In this document: positions 46,294 through 55,767 of the stretch, one piece after another
Layout of the letters: each line of letters begins with the position of its first letter
Position numbering within the stretch: position 1 is the stretch's first letter
From: Paenibacillus brasilensis
Lineage (GTDB): Bacteria; Bacillota; Bacilli; Paenibacillales; Paenibacillaceae
Assembly: GCF_009363115.1 (NCBI RefSeq)
Contig: NZ_CP045298.1
Coordinates: forward strand, 4,151,501-4,215,500
Direction of reading: 5' to 3'
Length of the DNA: 64,000 nt
Notes under the pieces: model-generated
Databases searched by the model: none
Told to the model about the DNA's origin: nothing
The model's input: only the letters and a program-made list of their open reading frames with translations
Program-made: the position numbers and the translations under genes

Positions 46294-47373
46294 TTGAGTT
46301 ATGTTGAGCAAGGACGTTATCAAGTACCGAGAGGCCCCATAGGTTTAATGAGCCGAATGTACAAGCATGTTCTCCCTGAAACAAAACAACAATTGAGCAA
46401 CTGGAAGAGCAAGGCGGAGCAGATCCCGGACCCCGAGTTGAGAAGTCAGGCACTTGCGAGTATAGCGGAAAAGACGTTTCACTGTGTAGGAGGTGCGGTT
46501 TATGCCGCAGCCAATATGTCTGCACGACAGACGCTAATTCCGCTGATCGTGGCGTACCAGACCATTAGCGATTATCTGGACAACCTGTGTGATCGCAGTA
46601 CGTCTATGAACCCTGATGATTTCAGGCTGCTCCATCAGTCTATGCTGGACGCGATTAATCCGGCGGCTAAACCAGTGAACTATTATGAATTGCGTCGGGA
46701 GCAGGAGGATGACGGTTATTTGACCGGGCTGGTGACAACCTGTCAGTCTTGTGTAAGCAGACTTCCGGGCTATGAGGCGGCAATGCCTTACGTTCAGGAT
46801 TTAGCGGGATTATACACGGATTTGCAAGTATACAAGCATATTAAACCCGAGCTGCGGGAACAAGCGCTTTTGGACTGGTGGTCGTTACATAAAGACCGTA
46901 CACCGGAGCTTCGCTGGAATGAATTTGCTGCGGCTACGGGTTCAACCCTGGGGGTCTTTATGCTGTTTCTTGCTGCCAGCGACCAGCATCTCACAGATGC
47001 GGGGGCTGCCTCAATACATGCATCGTATTTTCCACATGTGTGCAGTCTTCATATTTTGCTGGATTATCTAATCGATCAAGACGAAGACCGGAAGGGCGGA
47101 GATCTTAACTTTTGCAATTATTATAAAGATGCCGACATGATGCTGGACCGGATCGCCTACGTTGTGAATCGGGCGCGGGCTGATATTGCAGATGTCCCTG
47201 CCAGCTCCTTTCACCGGATGATTATCGAGGGATTGCTGGCTTTATATTTATCCGACCCCAAAGTTAGCGAGCAGCAGGATGTGCGCGCTGTTTCGAGACG
47301 TTTAATGAAAAACAGTCCGCTCATGCGTTTGTTTTTCTTATTGAACAGTCGATGGATAAGAAGGCTTATATGA
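46294..47373 (+). CDS. ytpB: Tetraprenyl-beta-curcumene synthase (YtpB, DUF2600)
   Basis: 359 aa (365 if read from ATG 46276). This is the large-terpene-synthase family first described with B. subtilis YtpB, which cyclises tetraprenyl diphosphate to tetraprenyl-beta-curcumene, a sesquarterpene precursor. The Mg-binding acidic segment is DYLDNLCDR (about 90-98). Other family blocks are EKTFHCVGGAVYAA, LHILLDYLIDQDEDR and LNFCNYY. GGAGG at 46279-46283 fits TTG 46294 better than the ATG that overlaps it. No cyclase or prenyltransferase partner is adjacent. Confidence 0.88.
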   Translation: MSYVEQGRYQVPRGPIGLMSRMYKHVLPETKQQLSNWKSKAEQIPDPELRSQALASIAEKTFHCVGGAVYAAANMSARQTLIPLIVAYQTISDYLDNLCDRSTSMNPDDFRLLHQSMLDAINPAAKPVNYYELRREQEDDGYLTGLVTTCQSCVSRLPGYEAAMPYVQDLAGLYTDLQVYKHIKPELREQALLDWWSLHKDRTPELRWNEFAAATGSTLGVFMLFLAASDQHLTDAGAASIHASYFPHVCSLHILLDYLIDQDEDRKGGDLNFCNYYKDADMMLDRIAYVVNRARADIADVPASSFHRMIIEGLLALYLSDPKVSEQQDVRAVSRRLMKNSPLMRLFFLLNSRWIRRLI

Positions 47374-47396
47374 TTATTTTGAGGAGGTCATAAATC

Positions 47397-48368
47397 ATGA
47401 CAGCAGTTAAGAAAATTGCAGTATTAACAAGTGGTGGAGATTCACAGGGGATGAACGCCGCAGTTCGCGCCGTTGTGCGTAGCGGCTTGTATTTTGGACT
47501 GGAAGTGTTCGGGATTCAACGCGGCTACCAAGGTCTTTTGAACGATGATATTTTCCCGATGGATCTGAGAAGTGTTGGAGATATTATCCAACGTGGGGGT
47601 ACGGTACTCCAATCTGCCCGTTGCCTTGAGTTTACGAATGAGGAAGGACAAAAGAAAGGCGCACAAATTTTACGTGACCATGGAATTGACGGCGTAGTCG
47701 TGATCGGTGGCGACGGTTCCTACCAAGGGGCTAACAAACTGACCAAGCAAGGCATTAAAACCATGTGTCTTCCAGGTACGATTGACAATGATATTTCCTT
47801 CACAGACTACACCATTGGTTTTGATACGGCGGTTAGTATCGTAGTGGATGCGATCAATAAGCTGCGTGATACGATGTCATCGCACGAACGTTCTTCCATT
47901 GTGGAAGTTATGGGACGTCATTGCGGCGATATTGCTTTGCATGCTGGGCTGGCTTCCGGCGCGGAAACTATTTTGGTGCCTGAGGTAGAGTTTAACCTGA
48001 ACGAAGTATCGGATCGGATGAAGCAAAACTTTAAGCATGGCAAACGCCATAGTATCATTATCGTTGCAGAAGGCGTAGGAAAAGGTGAAGATGTAGCCAA
48101 GGTTATTCAAGAAAACTGTCCGGATTATGAACCGCGTGTTACGGTGCTGGGTCATATCCAACGTGGAGGTACACCAACCGCGTTTGACCGCAATCTGGCC
48201 AGCCGTTTGGGTGATTTTGCTGTTCGCCAATTGATCGAGGGCGTATCTGACAAAGCTTGCGGAATGATTGATGGCAAACTGGTAGCTACAGATATTGGCA
48301 AGGTAGTAAGCACGAAAAAAGAATTCAATATGGAACTTTACGAGCTGGCATTGCGTTTGTCCCAATAA
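47397..48368 (+). CDS. pfkA: ATP-dependent 6-phosphofructokinase
   Basis: 323 aa glycolytic enzyme. ATP-site LTSGGDSQGMNAAVRAVVR (about 9-27) and GGDGSYQGA (Gly at the position that distinguishes ATP from PPi enzymes), substrate site PGTIDNDI and MGRHCGDIA, and effector-site GHIQRGG. GAGGAGGTC precedes the ATG. The usual partner pyk does not follow; a terminator does. Confidence 0.95.
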   Translation: MTAVKKIAVLTSGGDSQGMNAAVRAVVRSGLYFGLEVFGIQRGYQGLLNDDIFPMDLRSVGDIIQRGGTVLQSARCLEFTNEEGQKKGAQILRDHGIDGVVVIGGDGSYQGANKLTKQGIKTMCLPGTIDNDISFTDYTIGFDTAVSIVVDAINKLRDTMSSHERSSIVEVMGRHCGDIALHAGLASGAETILVPEVEFNLNEVSDRMKQNFKHGKRHSIIIVAEGVGKGEDVAKVIQENCPDYEPRVTVLGHIQRGGTPTAFDRNLASRLGDFAVRQLIEGVSDKACGMIDGKLVATDIGKVVSTKKEFNMELYELALRLSQ

Positions 48369-48421
48369 TAAGAGCCTTTATTTGTAGTAGATCGGTTCTA
48401 ATTTTGGAGAAACGTAAAATC

Positions 48422-48454
48422 ATGCGGATGACCCGAGTCATCCGCTATTTTTTT
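48422..48454 (+). terminator. Intrinsic terminator after pfkA
   Basis: GCGGATGAC pairs perfectly with GTCATCCGC around CCGA, then TATTTTTTT. Confidence 0.85.
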
Positions 48455-48485
48455 AGCTTTAAATACTGTGAGGAGGCTATAACGC

Positions 48486-48695
48486 ATGTATTTGTTTAAA
48501 ATCGAAGTGGACAGCTCAGAAGGAGCTTTAACGGTCATTCTCGCTGCTGAAAATGAAGAACAGGCATTTAAGGAGATGGATCAGCATGTAGAGAGACACT
48601 TTCTGTATCCTCCCAAGCTGAATGAGGTAGCTATTGTGGAGAAGAAAAGAATAACTGCAGGCGCAGCATATGTTATCGAGACACGCAAAGGCTAG
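48486..48695 (+). CDS. DUF3906 family protein
   Basis: 69 aa: a beta-strand start (MYLFKIEVDSSEGALTVIL), AENEEQAFKEMDQHVERHF, then VAIVEKKRI and GAAYVIETR. This fits the small soluble DUF3906 family of Bacillota, function unknown. GAGGAGGCT precedes the ATG. Its stop codon overlaps the stop of the convergent MATE gene by four bases. Confidence 0.75.
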   Translation: MYLFKIEVDSSEGALTVILAAENEEQAFKEMDQHVERHFLYPPKLNEVAIVEKKRITAGAAYVIETRKG

Positions 48696-50062
48696 ACAGC
48701 CTCTGCGTGTTGTTTTTTATCGGTAAAACGACGTTGTACCAGCATTAGACGCCCGAGAAGTAAAATGGCGCCTATAGCCAAACCTGTAATCAAACCGATC
48801 CAGTAGCCGTAGGGGCCCCAGGATGTCCAGCGAGCGAGTATATACCCCACGGGAAGCCCAATGACCCAATAGGACAGGAATGTGAGCAGAAAGGCCGGAT
48901 TGACATCTTTATACCCGCGTAGTGCCCCTTGAGTAGGCGTAGCGATGGCATCCGAGATTTGAAAGAAAATCGCATAGATAAGAAAATGCTGAGTCAACTG
49001 AATCACTTGCGGATCGGTTGAATAAAGTCGAGCCACTTGTTCACCCCAGATGAGCAGAACAATAGCTGTGATCAGCGACAGACCCACTGCGGTGCTGATG
49101 CCCAGTACACTATAGGTTTTGGCATCCCGCGAGCGATTAGCTCCTGTTTCATAACCGACGAGAATCGTAAGTGCCATACATATGCTAAGCGGAAGCATAT
49201 ACAGCGTGCTCGCAAAGTTCATGGCGGCCTGGTGAGCGGCGATGGTGGCCGTATTATAACTGCTCATCAAGAGAGTGACAGCAGAGAAAATGGCAGTTTC
49301 GAAAAATATAGCAAAGCCAATCGGTACACCAATATGGATAAGCTCTTTCCAGGCGCTGGAGGCAATTCCGTATATTTTGCGGAAGATTCGGTATTCGGCA
49401 AATTTCTTTCCTCGGTGCGCGGTGATGCCAGCGATCAGCATAATGATCCAGTAGGTGGTGGCGGTTGCAACCCCAGATCCCACACCGCCCAGACGTGGAA
49501 AGCCCCAGTTTCCGTAAATAAACAAATAGTTTAACAGAATATTGATGGGAAGTGACATCAATGTGATCGCCATTGTAAATCGAGTTTGTCCTAGAGCATC
49601 CATAAAGCTTCGGAGCACCGTGTAGGCGAATAATGGAATAACACCAAATGCCATCGCACAAAGATAGTACACTGCAACGCTTTGAACCCTCGGCTCCAAT
49701 TTCATGCTATTCAAAATAGGATTGACGAGAAAAAGGCCTGCAATCAGAACAATGATGGATAAGGCAATAGATAGCCATAGCGCCTGAATGACATAATAGG
49801 AAACTTTATCTTTTCGCTGTGCCCCAACCAATTGGGACACAATCGGCGTAATCGCCATAAGTATGCCGTTGAGGCCTGTTTGCACGGGGATCCATAAACT
49901 GACTCCGATTGCTACACCGGCCAGGTCGGCAGGAGAAAAGTGCCCGGACATATTGGTATCAAAAAAAGTCATCGCGGATAATGCGAGCTGGGTAATCAGG
50001 ATGGGTAGCAAAATATAAAAGAACTGTTTCCATTTCTGACTCATTGTATTTGTTAATTGCAT
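48692..50062 (-). CDS. MATE family efflux transporter (NorM-like)
   Basis: 456 aa with twelve membrane helices. The N-half starts FYILLPILITQLALSAMTFFDTNMSG, close to the NorM branch of Na+-coupled drug exporters. TLMSLPINILLNYLFIYG and HQAAMNFASTLYMLPLSICMAL are family segments. GAGGAAAC precedes the ATG. It ends tail-to-tail, with overlap, against the DUF3906 gene and no terminator is visible in between. Confidence 0.9.
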   Translation of the reverse strand: MQLTNTMSQKWKQFFYILLPILITQLALSAMTFFDTNMSGHFSPADLAGVAIGVSLWIPVQTGLNGILMAITPIVSQLVGAQRKDKVSYYVIQALWLSIALSIIVLIAGLFLVNPILNSMKLEPRVQSVAVYYLCAMAFGVIPLFAYTVLRSFMDALGQTRFTMAITLMSLPINILLNYLFIYGNWGFPRLGGVGSGVATATTYWIIMLIAGITAHRGKKFAEYRIFRKIYGIASSAWKELIHIGVPIGFAIFFETAIFSAVTLLMSSYNTATIAAHQAAMNFASTLYMLPLSICMALTILVGYETGANRSRDAKTYSVLGISTAVGLSLITAIVLLIWGEQVARLYSTDPQVIQLTQHFLIYAIFFQISDAIATPTQGALRGYKDVNPAFLLTFLSYWVIGLPVGYILARWTSWGPYGYWIGLITGLAIGAILLLGRLMLVQRRFTDKKQHAEAV

Positions 50063-50164
50063 TTTGTTTCCTCATTTACTAAAGAATTGTCACTCTGATA
50101 TACCATAAGATATATCATAACATGTCAAGAATCATTGTAAGGGATGCAGTAACATTTGAACAGC

Positions 50165-50211
50165 AACAAAAAGGACTGCCCCCGTTATTTCAAAAGAGAA
50201 GGCAGCCTTTT
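50165..50211 (-). terminator. Intrinsic terminator after the DUF4015 gene
   Basis: AAGGACTGCC and GGCAGCCTTTT pair with a weak position. The minus-strand side ends in TTTTTG. Confidence 0.7.
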
Positions 50212-50229
50212 AGTTCGGGATTCAATACA

Positions 50230-51402
50230 TCATTTGTATGTTACTCCGCTCGTATAGCGGTTGGTTGCATTCCAGAGTAAATATTCATCCACCTGCATAT
50301 CCTTAAGCGCTCGAATTTGATCCTCGACTTGGATTTTCCCATACTTGGCATAATGGCCGCTGCCTAACCAGCTTGCGGTAAAATCCTGAATCCACGGACG
50401 AATAATCGGCTTCAGCTTGCCTGTTGGATCAAGCTTTTTATGTGTATCGACCATGGAGCCTTTTATCGTCTGGTAAGGATTTTTATCCGGGTCCTTGACA
50501 CCAAACCAGCCTGTTGTGTAATGGCTTGGATAGACCATTGGCGAAATGATGTCAACGTTTTCAGAAATTTTAGTGAAATCCTGTCCGATTCCCTCCGCAG
50601 CAGGAACGGATGCGGCATACCCGAAAATATCTACCGATACCCGCACACCCAATGGAGCAAGCTGTTTGCGGGCATATTGCACGAACTCAGCTACGGCATC
50701 CGAGCGTGATTGTTCCGATTTGGTATATTTCAGCTTATCAGCTCTTTTCTCAAACCCTTCAGGAAAACGTACATAGTCAAACTGAATTTCCTTAAAACCG
50801 AGCTGTGCTGCTTCCTTGGCGATGGCGATATTATAATCCCATACCTCCTTGTTATAAGGATTGACGAAACCGTCTCCCTTGCCGTTTTTCCAAACCGACC
50901 CGTCGGGATTGCGGAACGACATTTGGGAATTTTTGTTAGCCAGCACGGTATCTTTAAATACCACGATCCGGGCGATTGGATAAACCTTATGCTGTTTTAA
51001 ACGATCCATCAGACCGGCAATATCGCGAATAAATTTTTGGGGCTTGCCCAATTTTAGCAGCTCAGGGTTGGTCGTTGGATAAGTTATGTAACCTGCATCA
51101 TCTTTAATGTCAATGACCATTGCATTGAGCTCCGTTTTGTCGATTAAATCCAGCAGCTGATTCATACGCGAACCGCCTGCACTGTAAGCCGTCACATAGA
51201 TGCCTTTGATGGCAGGGGTGGTCGGCTGCGGGTCTGATTTGACCGGAAGATTGGATGCATCTACCTTCATGCTATTATGCTGGGCCTGAATCATGGCGCT
51301 GCCAAGCGTTGTTGCTACCGTGTCTTTGACACTTGGTGTATTGGCTGTTTGGTCCCCATTACCACTCATCCCCATGGCGATTAACATAATTGCCCAAATC
51401 AT
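50230..51402 (-). CDS. Putative secreted glycoside hydrolase (DUF4015)
   Basis: 390 aa. A short hydrophobic start (MIWAIMLIAMGM) acts as signal or anchor. A TIM-barrel DUF4015 domain follows (about 63-375): GIYVTAYSAGGSRMN, NAMVIDIKDDAGYITY, GFKEIQFDYVRFPE with candidate catalytic acids, VSVDIFGYAA, and IISPMVYPSHY. Enzymatic activity of the family is inferred from fold. The ATG at 51402 has better spacing from AGGG than 51408. Confidence 0.85.
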   Translation of the reverse strand: MIWAIMLIAMGMSGNGDQTANTPSVKDTVATTLGSAMIQAQHNSMKVDASNLPVKSDPQPTTPAIKGIYVTAYSAGGSRMNQLLDLIDKTELNAMVIDIKDDAGYITYPTTNPELLKLGKPQKFIRDIAGLMDRLKQHKVYPIARIVVFKDTVLANKNSQMSFRNPDGSVWKNGKGDGFVNPYNKEVWDYNIAIAKEAAQLGFKEIQFDYVRFPEGFEKRADKLKYTKSEQSRSDAVAEFVQYARKQLAPLGVRVSVDIFGYAASVPAAEGIGQDFTKISENVDIISPMVYPSHYTTGWFGVKDPDKNPYQTIKGSMVDTHKKLDPTGKLKPIIRPWIQDFTASWLGSGHYAKYGKIQVEDQIRALKDMQVDEYLLWNATNRYTSGVTYK

Positions 51403-51572
51403 ATTCATTTCCCTGTTCTCTCCCCTATGTCTGACGCTTACCTGATTATACGTAAAGTCATGTATCTAAAAAATAACACCTTTGTAACCAAGTCTGGTGT
51501 AGCAATCGTAGTCATCAGGTATAGTCTTACATGATTAACCCAACGATCGTTCGATGAATCCATATCATGGCA

Positions 51573-51620
51573 TAAATAATGCCGCTCTTCACGGCTGTAA
51601 GTACAACCGGAAGAAGCGGC
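51573..51620 (-). terminator. Intrinsic terminator after the 64-aa gene
   Basis: GCCGCTCTTC pairs with GAAGAAGCGGC around a 19-base loop; moderate T content follows on the minus strand. It supports transcription of the small gene at 51637. Confidence 0.6.
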
Positions 51621-51636
51621 ACGGGGTAGTTCGGAT

Positions 51637-51831
51637 TTATTGAAGATAATTATCGTTCTGGTGCTCACAAATACTGTACTGAATAATTTCTAGCGCATCC
51701 GTTGGCTTGAGTATGGACATCCCGTCCCGAAGAACAATCATCGAGTTCAGCTCATTCTTTTTGAGAGAAGGGAGCATTTCCGGATACCATCTTAAGACGA
51801 TGTCGGACAGTTTTACCGTTTCCATTTCCAC
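51637..51831 (-). CDS. Small hypothetical protein, 64 aa
   Basis: Starts at GTG 51831 behind AAAGGGTG (67 aa if read from 51840). The sequence VKLSDIVLRWYPEMLPSLKK followed by NSMIVLRDGMSILKPTDALEI looks like a compact alpha-beta domain, with no membrane segment. Family not recognised. A terminator lies just downstream and no other gene occupies 51403-51997. Confidence 0.55.
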   Translation of the reverse strand: MEMETVKLSDIVLRWYPEMLPSLKKNELNSMIVLRDGMSILKPTDALEIIQYSICEHQNDNYLQ

Positions 51832-51997
51832 AAAAATCACCCTTTCCTGCTCGGAATCATTCCAATAGAATCATTCATTACGAATCGGAAAAGCAAAGTG
51901 CCTGTGAAATAGCAGGTAAAGCGGTCTTTTAAAGACTATGGGAACAGCGCACGTATAGTGTACCACATAAACTGCATTTTGACACTCGGGTACATGC

Positions 51998-52819
51998 TTA
52001 TCTTCGGCGGAAGGAACCCATTACTCCGACGGTTTCCACAATATTAACAAAAGCGGACGGGTCCACTTCCTTAATGATACGCTTTAACTCAACCAGCTCA
52101 TAGCGTGTCGTAACCGTCATTAGCATATCCTTTTCCTTATGTGAGAAAGCACCTTCAATTTTGATTTTGCTGACACCGCGTGGCGTGGCCAACATTCTGT
52201 TCAACAGTTTTTCCGTGTGCTCTGTAATGATGTAGACGGTGATTTTTGTATGGCTCACATAAATTTGATCCAATACTTTACCCGTCACGAAAATGGATAA
52301 CATTGACGCCAGCGCAATATTCCAATCCCCGTTCAAATATCCTGCCGCGAGAATGACCAGCCCATTCAACCCGACAAGTACAGTTCCTACGGGAAAGTCA
52401 CGATAACGGGTAACAATGGAGCCGATAATGTCAAAACCGCCAGTAGACCCTCCCACCCGGAAGGAAATCCCTGCTCCAACGCCAATCAGTACCCCGCCAA
52501 AGACGGAGGCCAGCAGCGTATCCGTTACGACAGCATGTACCGGGACCCAGGCCAAAATCCACGTTGTAACAACAACAGATAAAATGCTCAGACTAATAAA
52601 TCGCTTGCCCAAGATAAACCAGCCTGCAATAAGCATCGGGATATTGATGACAAAATACATTGTGCTGATATTAAATTTTGTGAAATAGCCAATTAGCATG
52701 GAAAGCCCGGCTACTCCCCCGCTCAGCAGATGGTGGGGCACGAGAAACAAATTAAAACCGCATGCTATGGCAGCGGCCCCAAAGATGACAACGAAGCAGT
52801 TTAACACTATTTTTAACAA
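51998..52819 (-). CDS. YitT family membrane protein (DUF161 + DUF2179)
   Basis: 273 aa from TTG 52819 behind GAGGTG. Five membrane helices (about 5-185) with the repeated glycine motifs GGVAGLSMLIG and GGSTGGFDIIG, then a cytosolic DUF2179 domain (about 195-270: TVYIITEHTEKLLNRML, VDPSAFVNIVETVGVMGSF). Widespread in Bacillota, with no established substrate. Divergent from cshA. Confidence 0.9.
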   Translation of the reverse strand: MLKIVLNCFVVIFGAAAIACGFNLFLVPHHLLSGGVAGLSMLIGYFTKFNISTMYFVINIPMLIAGWFILGKRFISLSILSVVVTTWILAWVPVHAVVTDTLLASVFGGVLIGVGAGISFRVGGSTGGFDIIGSIVTRYRDFPVGTVLVGLNGLVILAAGYLNGDWNIALASMLSIFVTGKVLDQIYVSHTKITVYIITEHTEKLLNRMLATPRGVSKIKIEGAFSHKEKDMLMTVTTRYELVELKRIIKEVDPSAFVNIVETVGVMGSFRRR

Positions 52820-53142
52820 CTTTTTTTCACCTCATTTAAATTATGCGGGAAGCAACTTGCTGGTATTCATGAATTGTTCTGTGCTATAATGCGATGTGGA
52901 TATTCTTGAGTAGGGACCTATGTCCAGAGAAACACTTAAAATTTAAACTGTTTTAAAAAGGGTAAATTCGTTTAAGATGTATCGGATAGGGTTCCCTGAT
53001 TCATTACAGAAGTTTGCAGTTGTAAGCCCAAATAAACTCACTGTATTGGGGAAAACTTATACAATATTATCGCTACTTAAGAATACAGACAACATTGTGG
53101 ATTGTCCACCACATCCACCATTATGAAGGAGTATGAATAAAT
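52820..53142 (+). promoter_or_regulatory. cshA upstream region with long leader
   Basis: 323 bases without a gene. TATAAT at 52885-52890 is the best -10; no matching TTGACA precedes it. That would give a 5' leader of about 245 bases. A second possible -10 (TACAAT) lies near 53060. A small hairpin (GTGGATTGTCCAC) lies about 50 bases before the start codon. Long leaders are common for helicases controlled by temperature, but nothing here proves it. Confidence 0.4.
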
Positions 53143-54723
53143 TTGACGACATTTGCAGAATTTGATCTTGAACCGAAAGTAATTCAGGCGATTACGGAGC
53201 TGGGCTTTGAAGAAGCCACACCAATCCAATCCCAATCCATCCCAATTGCACTGCAAGGCAAAGACATGATTGGCCAAGCCCAAACAGGTACTGGTAAAAC
53301 CGCAGCCTTTGGTATTCCGCTTATCAACAAAATTTCTAAAAACGATGAAAAAATTAGAGCTCTGATTATGGCTCCAACACGCGAGCTTGCTATTCAGGTG
53401 GCTGAAGAAATCGAAAAACTGTCCCGCTTTAAAGGTCTTCGCACTTTGCCAATCTATGGCGGTCAAGATATTGTGCGCCAGATTCGCGCTTTGAAAAAGA
53501 AGCCTCAAATTATTATCGGTACACCAGGTCGCCTGCTCGATCATATTAACCGCAAAACCATCAAGCTGGAAGACGTAAATACAGTTGTTTTGGATGAAGC
53601 AGATGAAATGTTGGATATGGGTTTCATGGAAGATATCCAATCCATCTTGAAGCAAGTTCCAGACGAGCGTCAAACGATGCTTTTCTCGGCTACAATGCCT
53701 CCTAATATTAAAAGATTGGCTGAGCAATTCCTCAAAGACCCTGAGCATGTTTCAGTTATTCCTAAACAAGTCAGTGCTCCACTGATTGAACAGGCCTATA
53801 TTGAAGTCCCTGAACGTCAAAAATTCGAAGCATTGAGCCGTCTGATTGATATGGAGTCTCCAGAACTTGCCATCGTATTTGGTCGCACCAAGCGTCGGGT
53901 AGACGAGCTGGCTGAAGCGCTGCAAAAGCGTGGATACTCTGCAGACGGTTTGCATGGTGACTTATCTCAAAATCAGCGCGATGCTGTTATGCGTAAATTC
54001 CGCGATGGAAGCATTGACGTGCTCGTAGCAACTGACGTAGCTGCTCGTGGTTTGGACGTTTCCGGCGTAACTCACGTTGTGAACTTTGACCTTCCGCAAG
54101 ACCCGGAAAGCTATGTACACCGTATTGGCCGTACTGGACGTGCAGGTAAAGAAGGGGAAGCATGGTCTTTCGTAACGCCTCGTGAAATTGATCATTTACA
54201 TTTCATCGAACGTGTAACCCGTCACCGTATTCCACGTAAGCCGCTTCCAACACTGGCTGAGGCTCTGGAAGGCAAACAACGCATCATCGCAGAACGCCTC
54301 TTGGAAGCTGTAGAAAAAGGCGAGTTGAACGAGTACAAAGGTTTGGCTATTCAAATGCTGGAGCAATATGATTCTGTACAACTTCTCTCCGCAGCTCTGA
54401 AGCTGATGACGGGTGAGAAGAGAGAAGCATCAATTGAGCTGACTCCTGAAGATCCAATCCGTGCAAAACGTCGTAAACCAGACATTCGTTCTGGCGGTCG
54501 CAAGCCGTCCAACTATAGCGGTCGCAGCAACGGAGGATATAATTCCAACCGTTCTGGCGGCAGTGGCGGTAAAGGTGGATATGGCGGTTACAACCGTGGT
54601 AAAGAAGGCGGTGGCTACAACCGTGATTCCGGAAGTCGCTACAGCGGAGATCGCAAGCCACGCACGAGCAACAATGGAGAAACACGTCGTCCTGCAAGAC
54701 GTGAAGATTCCTCTTCCGAATAA
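53143..54723 (+). CDS. cshA: DEAD-box RNA helicase CshA
   Basis: 526 aa from TTG 53143 (AAGGAG upstream). All helicase motifs are present: Q motif [37 protein letters not shown] near 152, [11 protein letters not shown] and [10 protein letters not shown]. After the two RecA domains (about 1-370) comes an RNA-binding region and a Gly/Arg/Ser/Tyr-rich tail (about 445-526: [15 protein letters not shown] and similar). CshA unwinds mRNA in the degradosome and in ribosome assembly and is important in the cold. Confidence 0.95.
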   Translation: MTTFAEFDLEPKVIQAITELGFEEATPIQSQSIPIALQGKDMIGQAQTGTGKTAAFGIPLINKISKNDEKIRALIMAPTRELAIQVAEEIEKLSRFKGLRTLPIYGGQDIVRQIRALKKKPQIIIGTPGRLLDHINRKTIKLEDVNTVVLDEADEMLDMGFMEDIQSILKQVPDERQTMLFSATMPPNIKRLAEQFLKDPEHVSVIPKQVSAPLIEQAYIEVPERQKFEALSRLIDMESPELAIVFGRTKRRVDELAEALQKRGYSADGLHGDLSQNQRDAVMRKFRDGSIDVLVATDVAARGLDVSGVTHVVNFDLPQDPESYVHRIGRTGRAGKEGEAWSFVTPREIDHLHFIERVTRHRIPRKPLPTLAEALEGKQRIIAERLLEAVEKGELNEYKGLAIQMLEQYDSVQLLSAALKLMTGEKREASIELTPEDPIRAKRRKPDIRSGGRKPSNYSGRSNGGYNSNRSGGSGGKGGYGGYNRGKEGGGYNRDSGSRYSGDRKPRTSNNGETRRPARREDSSSE

Positions 54724-54738
54724 GTAATAATATGTTTG

Positions 54739-54775
54739 AAAAGCCGAAGTGAATACCCGCTTCGGCTTTTTTATT
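54739..54775 (+). terminator. Intrinsic terminator after cshA
   Basis: AAAAGCCGAAG pairs with CTTCGGCTTTT around TGAATACCCG, then a T run. Confidence 0.85.
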
Positions 54776-54947
54776 ATGTGTTAGTACATACTTAACAACT
54801 TTGTAGAACCCGCTTTGACGAACTACCTGTTGATTTCACTGGCGCATTGGGGATGAAATACGTTATGATATAGTCAACAGCCGGAATTTACAGGCATAGC
54901 AACATGGGGCTTGGAACTGTCAAGGCTCGCGGAGGGAGAGACTAGCA

Positions 54948-55709
54948 TTGGAGTTTAAAGGAGCTATGGGTGGTATTTACCGCTTGACGGAATGGATTAC
55001 CCGACTGGCAGCTACCAATTTATTATGGGTATTATGTTCGTCGCCTTTTATGATTTGCCTCATACTCAAATTAATTGCGGTGAATATGAATTTGGCTAAT
55101 GAATCTCTAGTAATGAACTGGGCGATGGCTATTTTGGCACCGCTTACCTTATTCCCGGCTACATCGGCTATGTTTACCGTTGTTCGCAAATGGGTGATGG
55201 GTGACACAGATACCGGTGTGTTTCGTACTTTTTTTAAAGGATACAAGGAAAACTATAAGCAGAGCCTGATCGGGGGCATTTTTTACACGTTACTGTTTGT
55301 TATCATGTATGTGGATTATACCGTATATATGACACAGTTTAGCAACCTGCAAATTGTGGGCGTTATCATGCTTATTCTTATTATAATTTTACTGGTGTCT
55401 ATGTTTAATTTCTTTTCGATGGTAGCTCATTACCATATGTCTATCGGACAAATTATGAAAAATGCGATTTTACTGACGCTGATTCGACCATTCCGTGTAT
55501 TTTCCACCATGCTCGGCAGCGCTGTTATTATATTTATCGGGGTCAAATATCCCGTGCTTTTCTTATTCTTTATCGGCAGTATTGTTGCCTGGTTCGCTTT
55601 CTTTAATTTTTACGGAACATTCCTCAAAATGCAGGATCAAATGGAAAAGATGAAGCAGAAGGATGAGGAACAGGAAAGCGTTGAAGACAAGAAAAGTGAT
55701 AGCCTCTAA
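54948..55709 (+). CDS. YesL/DUF624 family membrane protein
   Basis: 253 aa from TTG 54948 behind GGAGGGAG. About five membrane helices; ATNLLWVLCSSPFMICL and the PLTLFPATSAMFTVVRKWV segment are the DUF624 hallmarks, followed by DTGVFRTFFKGYKENYKQSL. A charged tail (KMKQKDEEQESVEDKKSD) extends it beyond the usual 210 residues. The family often accompanies sugar uptake, but no transporter is adjacent here. Confidence 0.87.
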   Translation: MEFKGAMGGIYRLTEWITRLAATNLLWVLCSSPFMICLILKLIAVNMNLANESLVMNWAMAILAPLTLFPATSAMFTVVRKWVMGDTDTGVFRTFFKGYKENYKQSLIGGIFYTLLFVIMYVDYTVYMTQFSNLQIVGVIMLILIIILLVSMFNFFSMVAHYHMSIGQIMKNAILLTLIRPFRVFSTMLGSAVIIFIGVKYPVLFLFFIGSIVAWFAFFNFYGTFLKMQDQMEKMKQKDEEQESVEDKKSDSL

Positions 55710-55756
55710 AAATAAAACATATTTCTCCTAGCATTTACTTTCTGAGTGAGAAGCGC

Positions 55757-55762
55757 TATAAT
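55757..55762 (+). promoter_or_regulatory. -10 element before the structured RNA
   Basis: A perfect TATAAT; the -35 region (about 55734) is a weak match. Transcription from here would start near 55768 and run into the folded region. Confidence 0.5.
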
Positions 55763-55767
55763 AAGGT

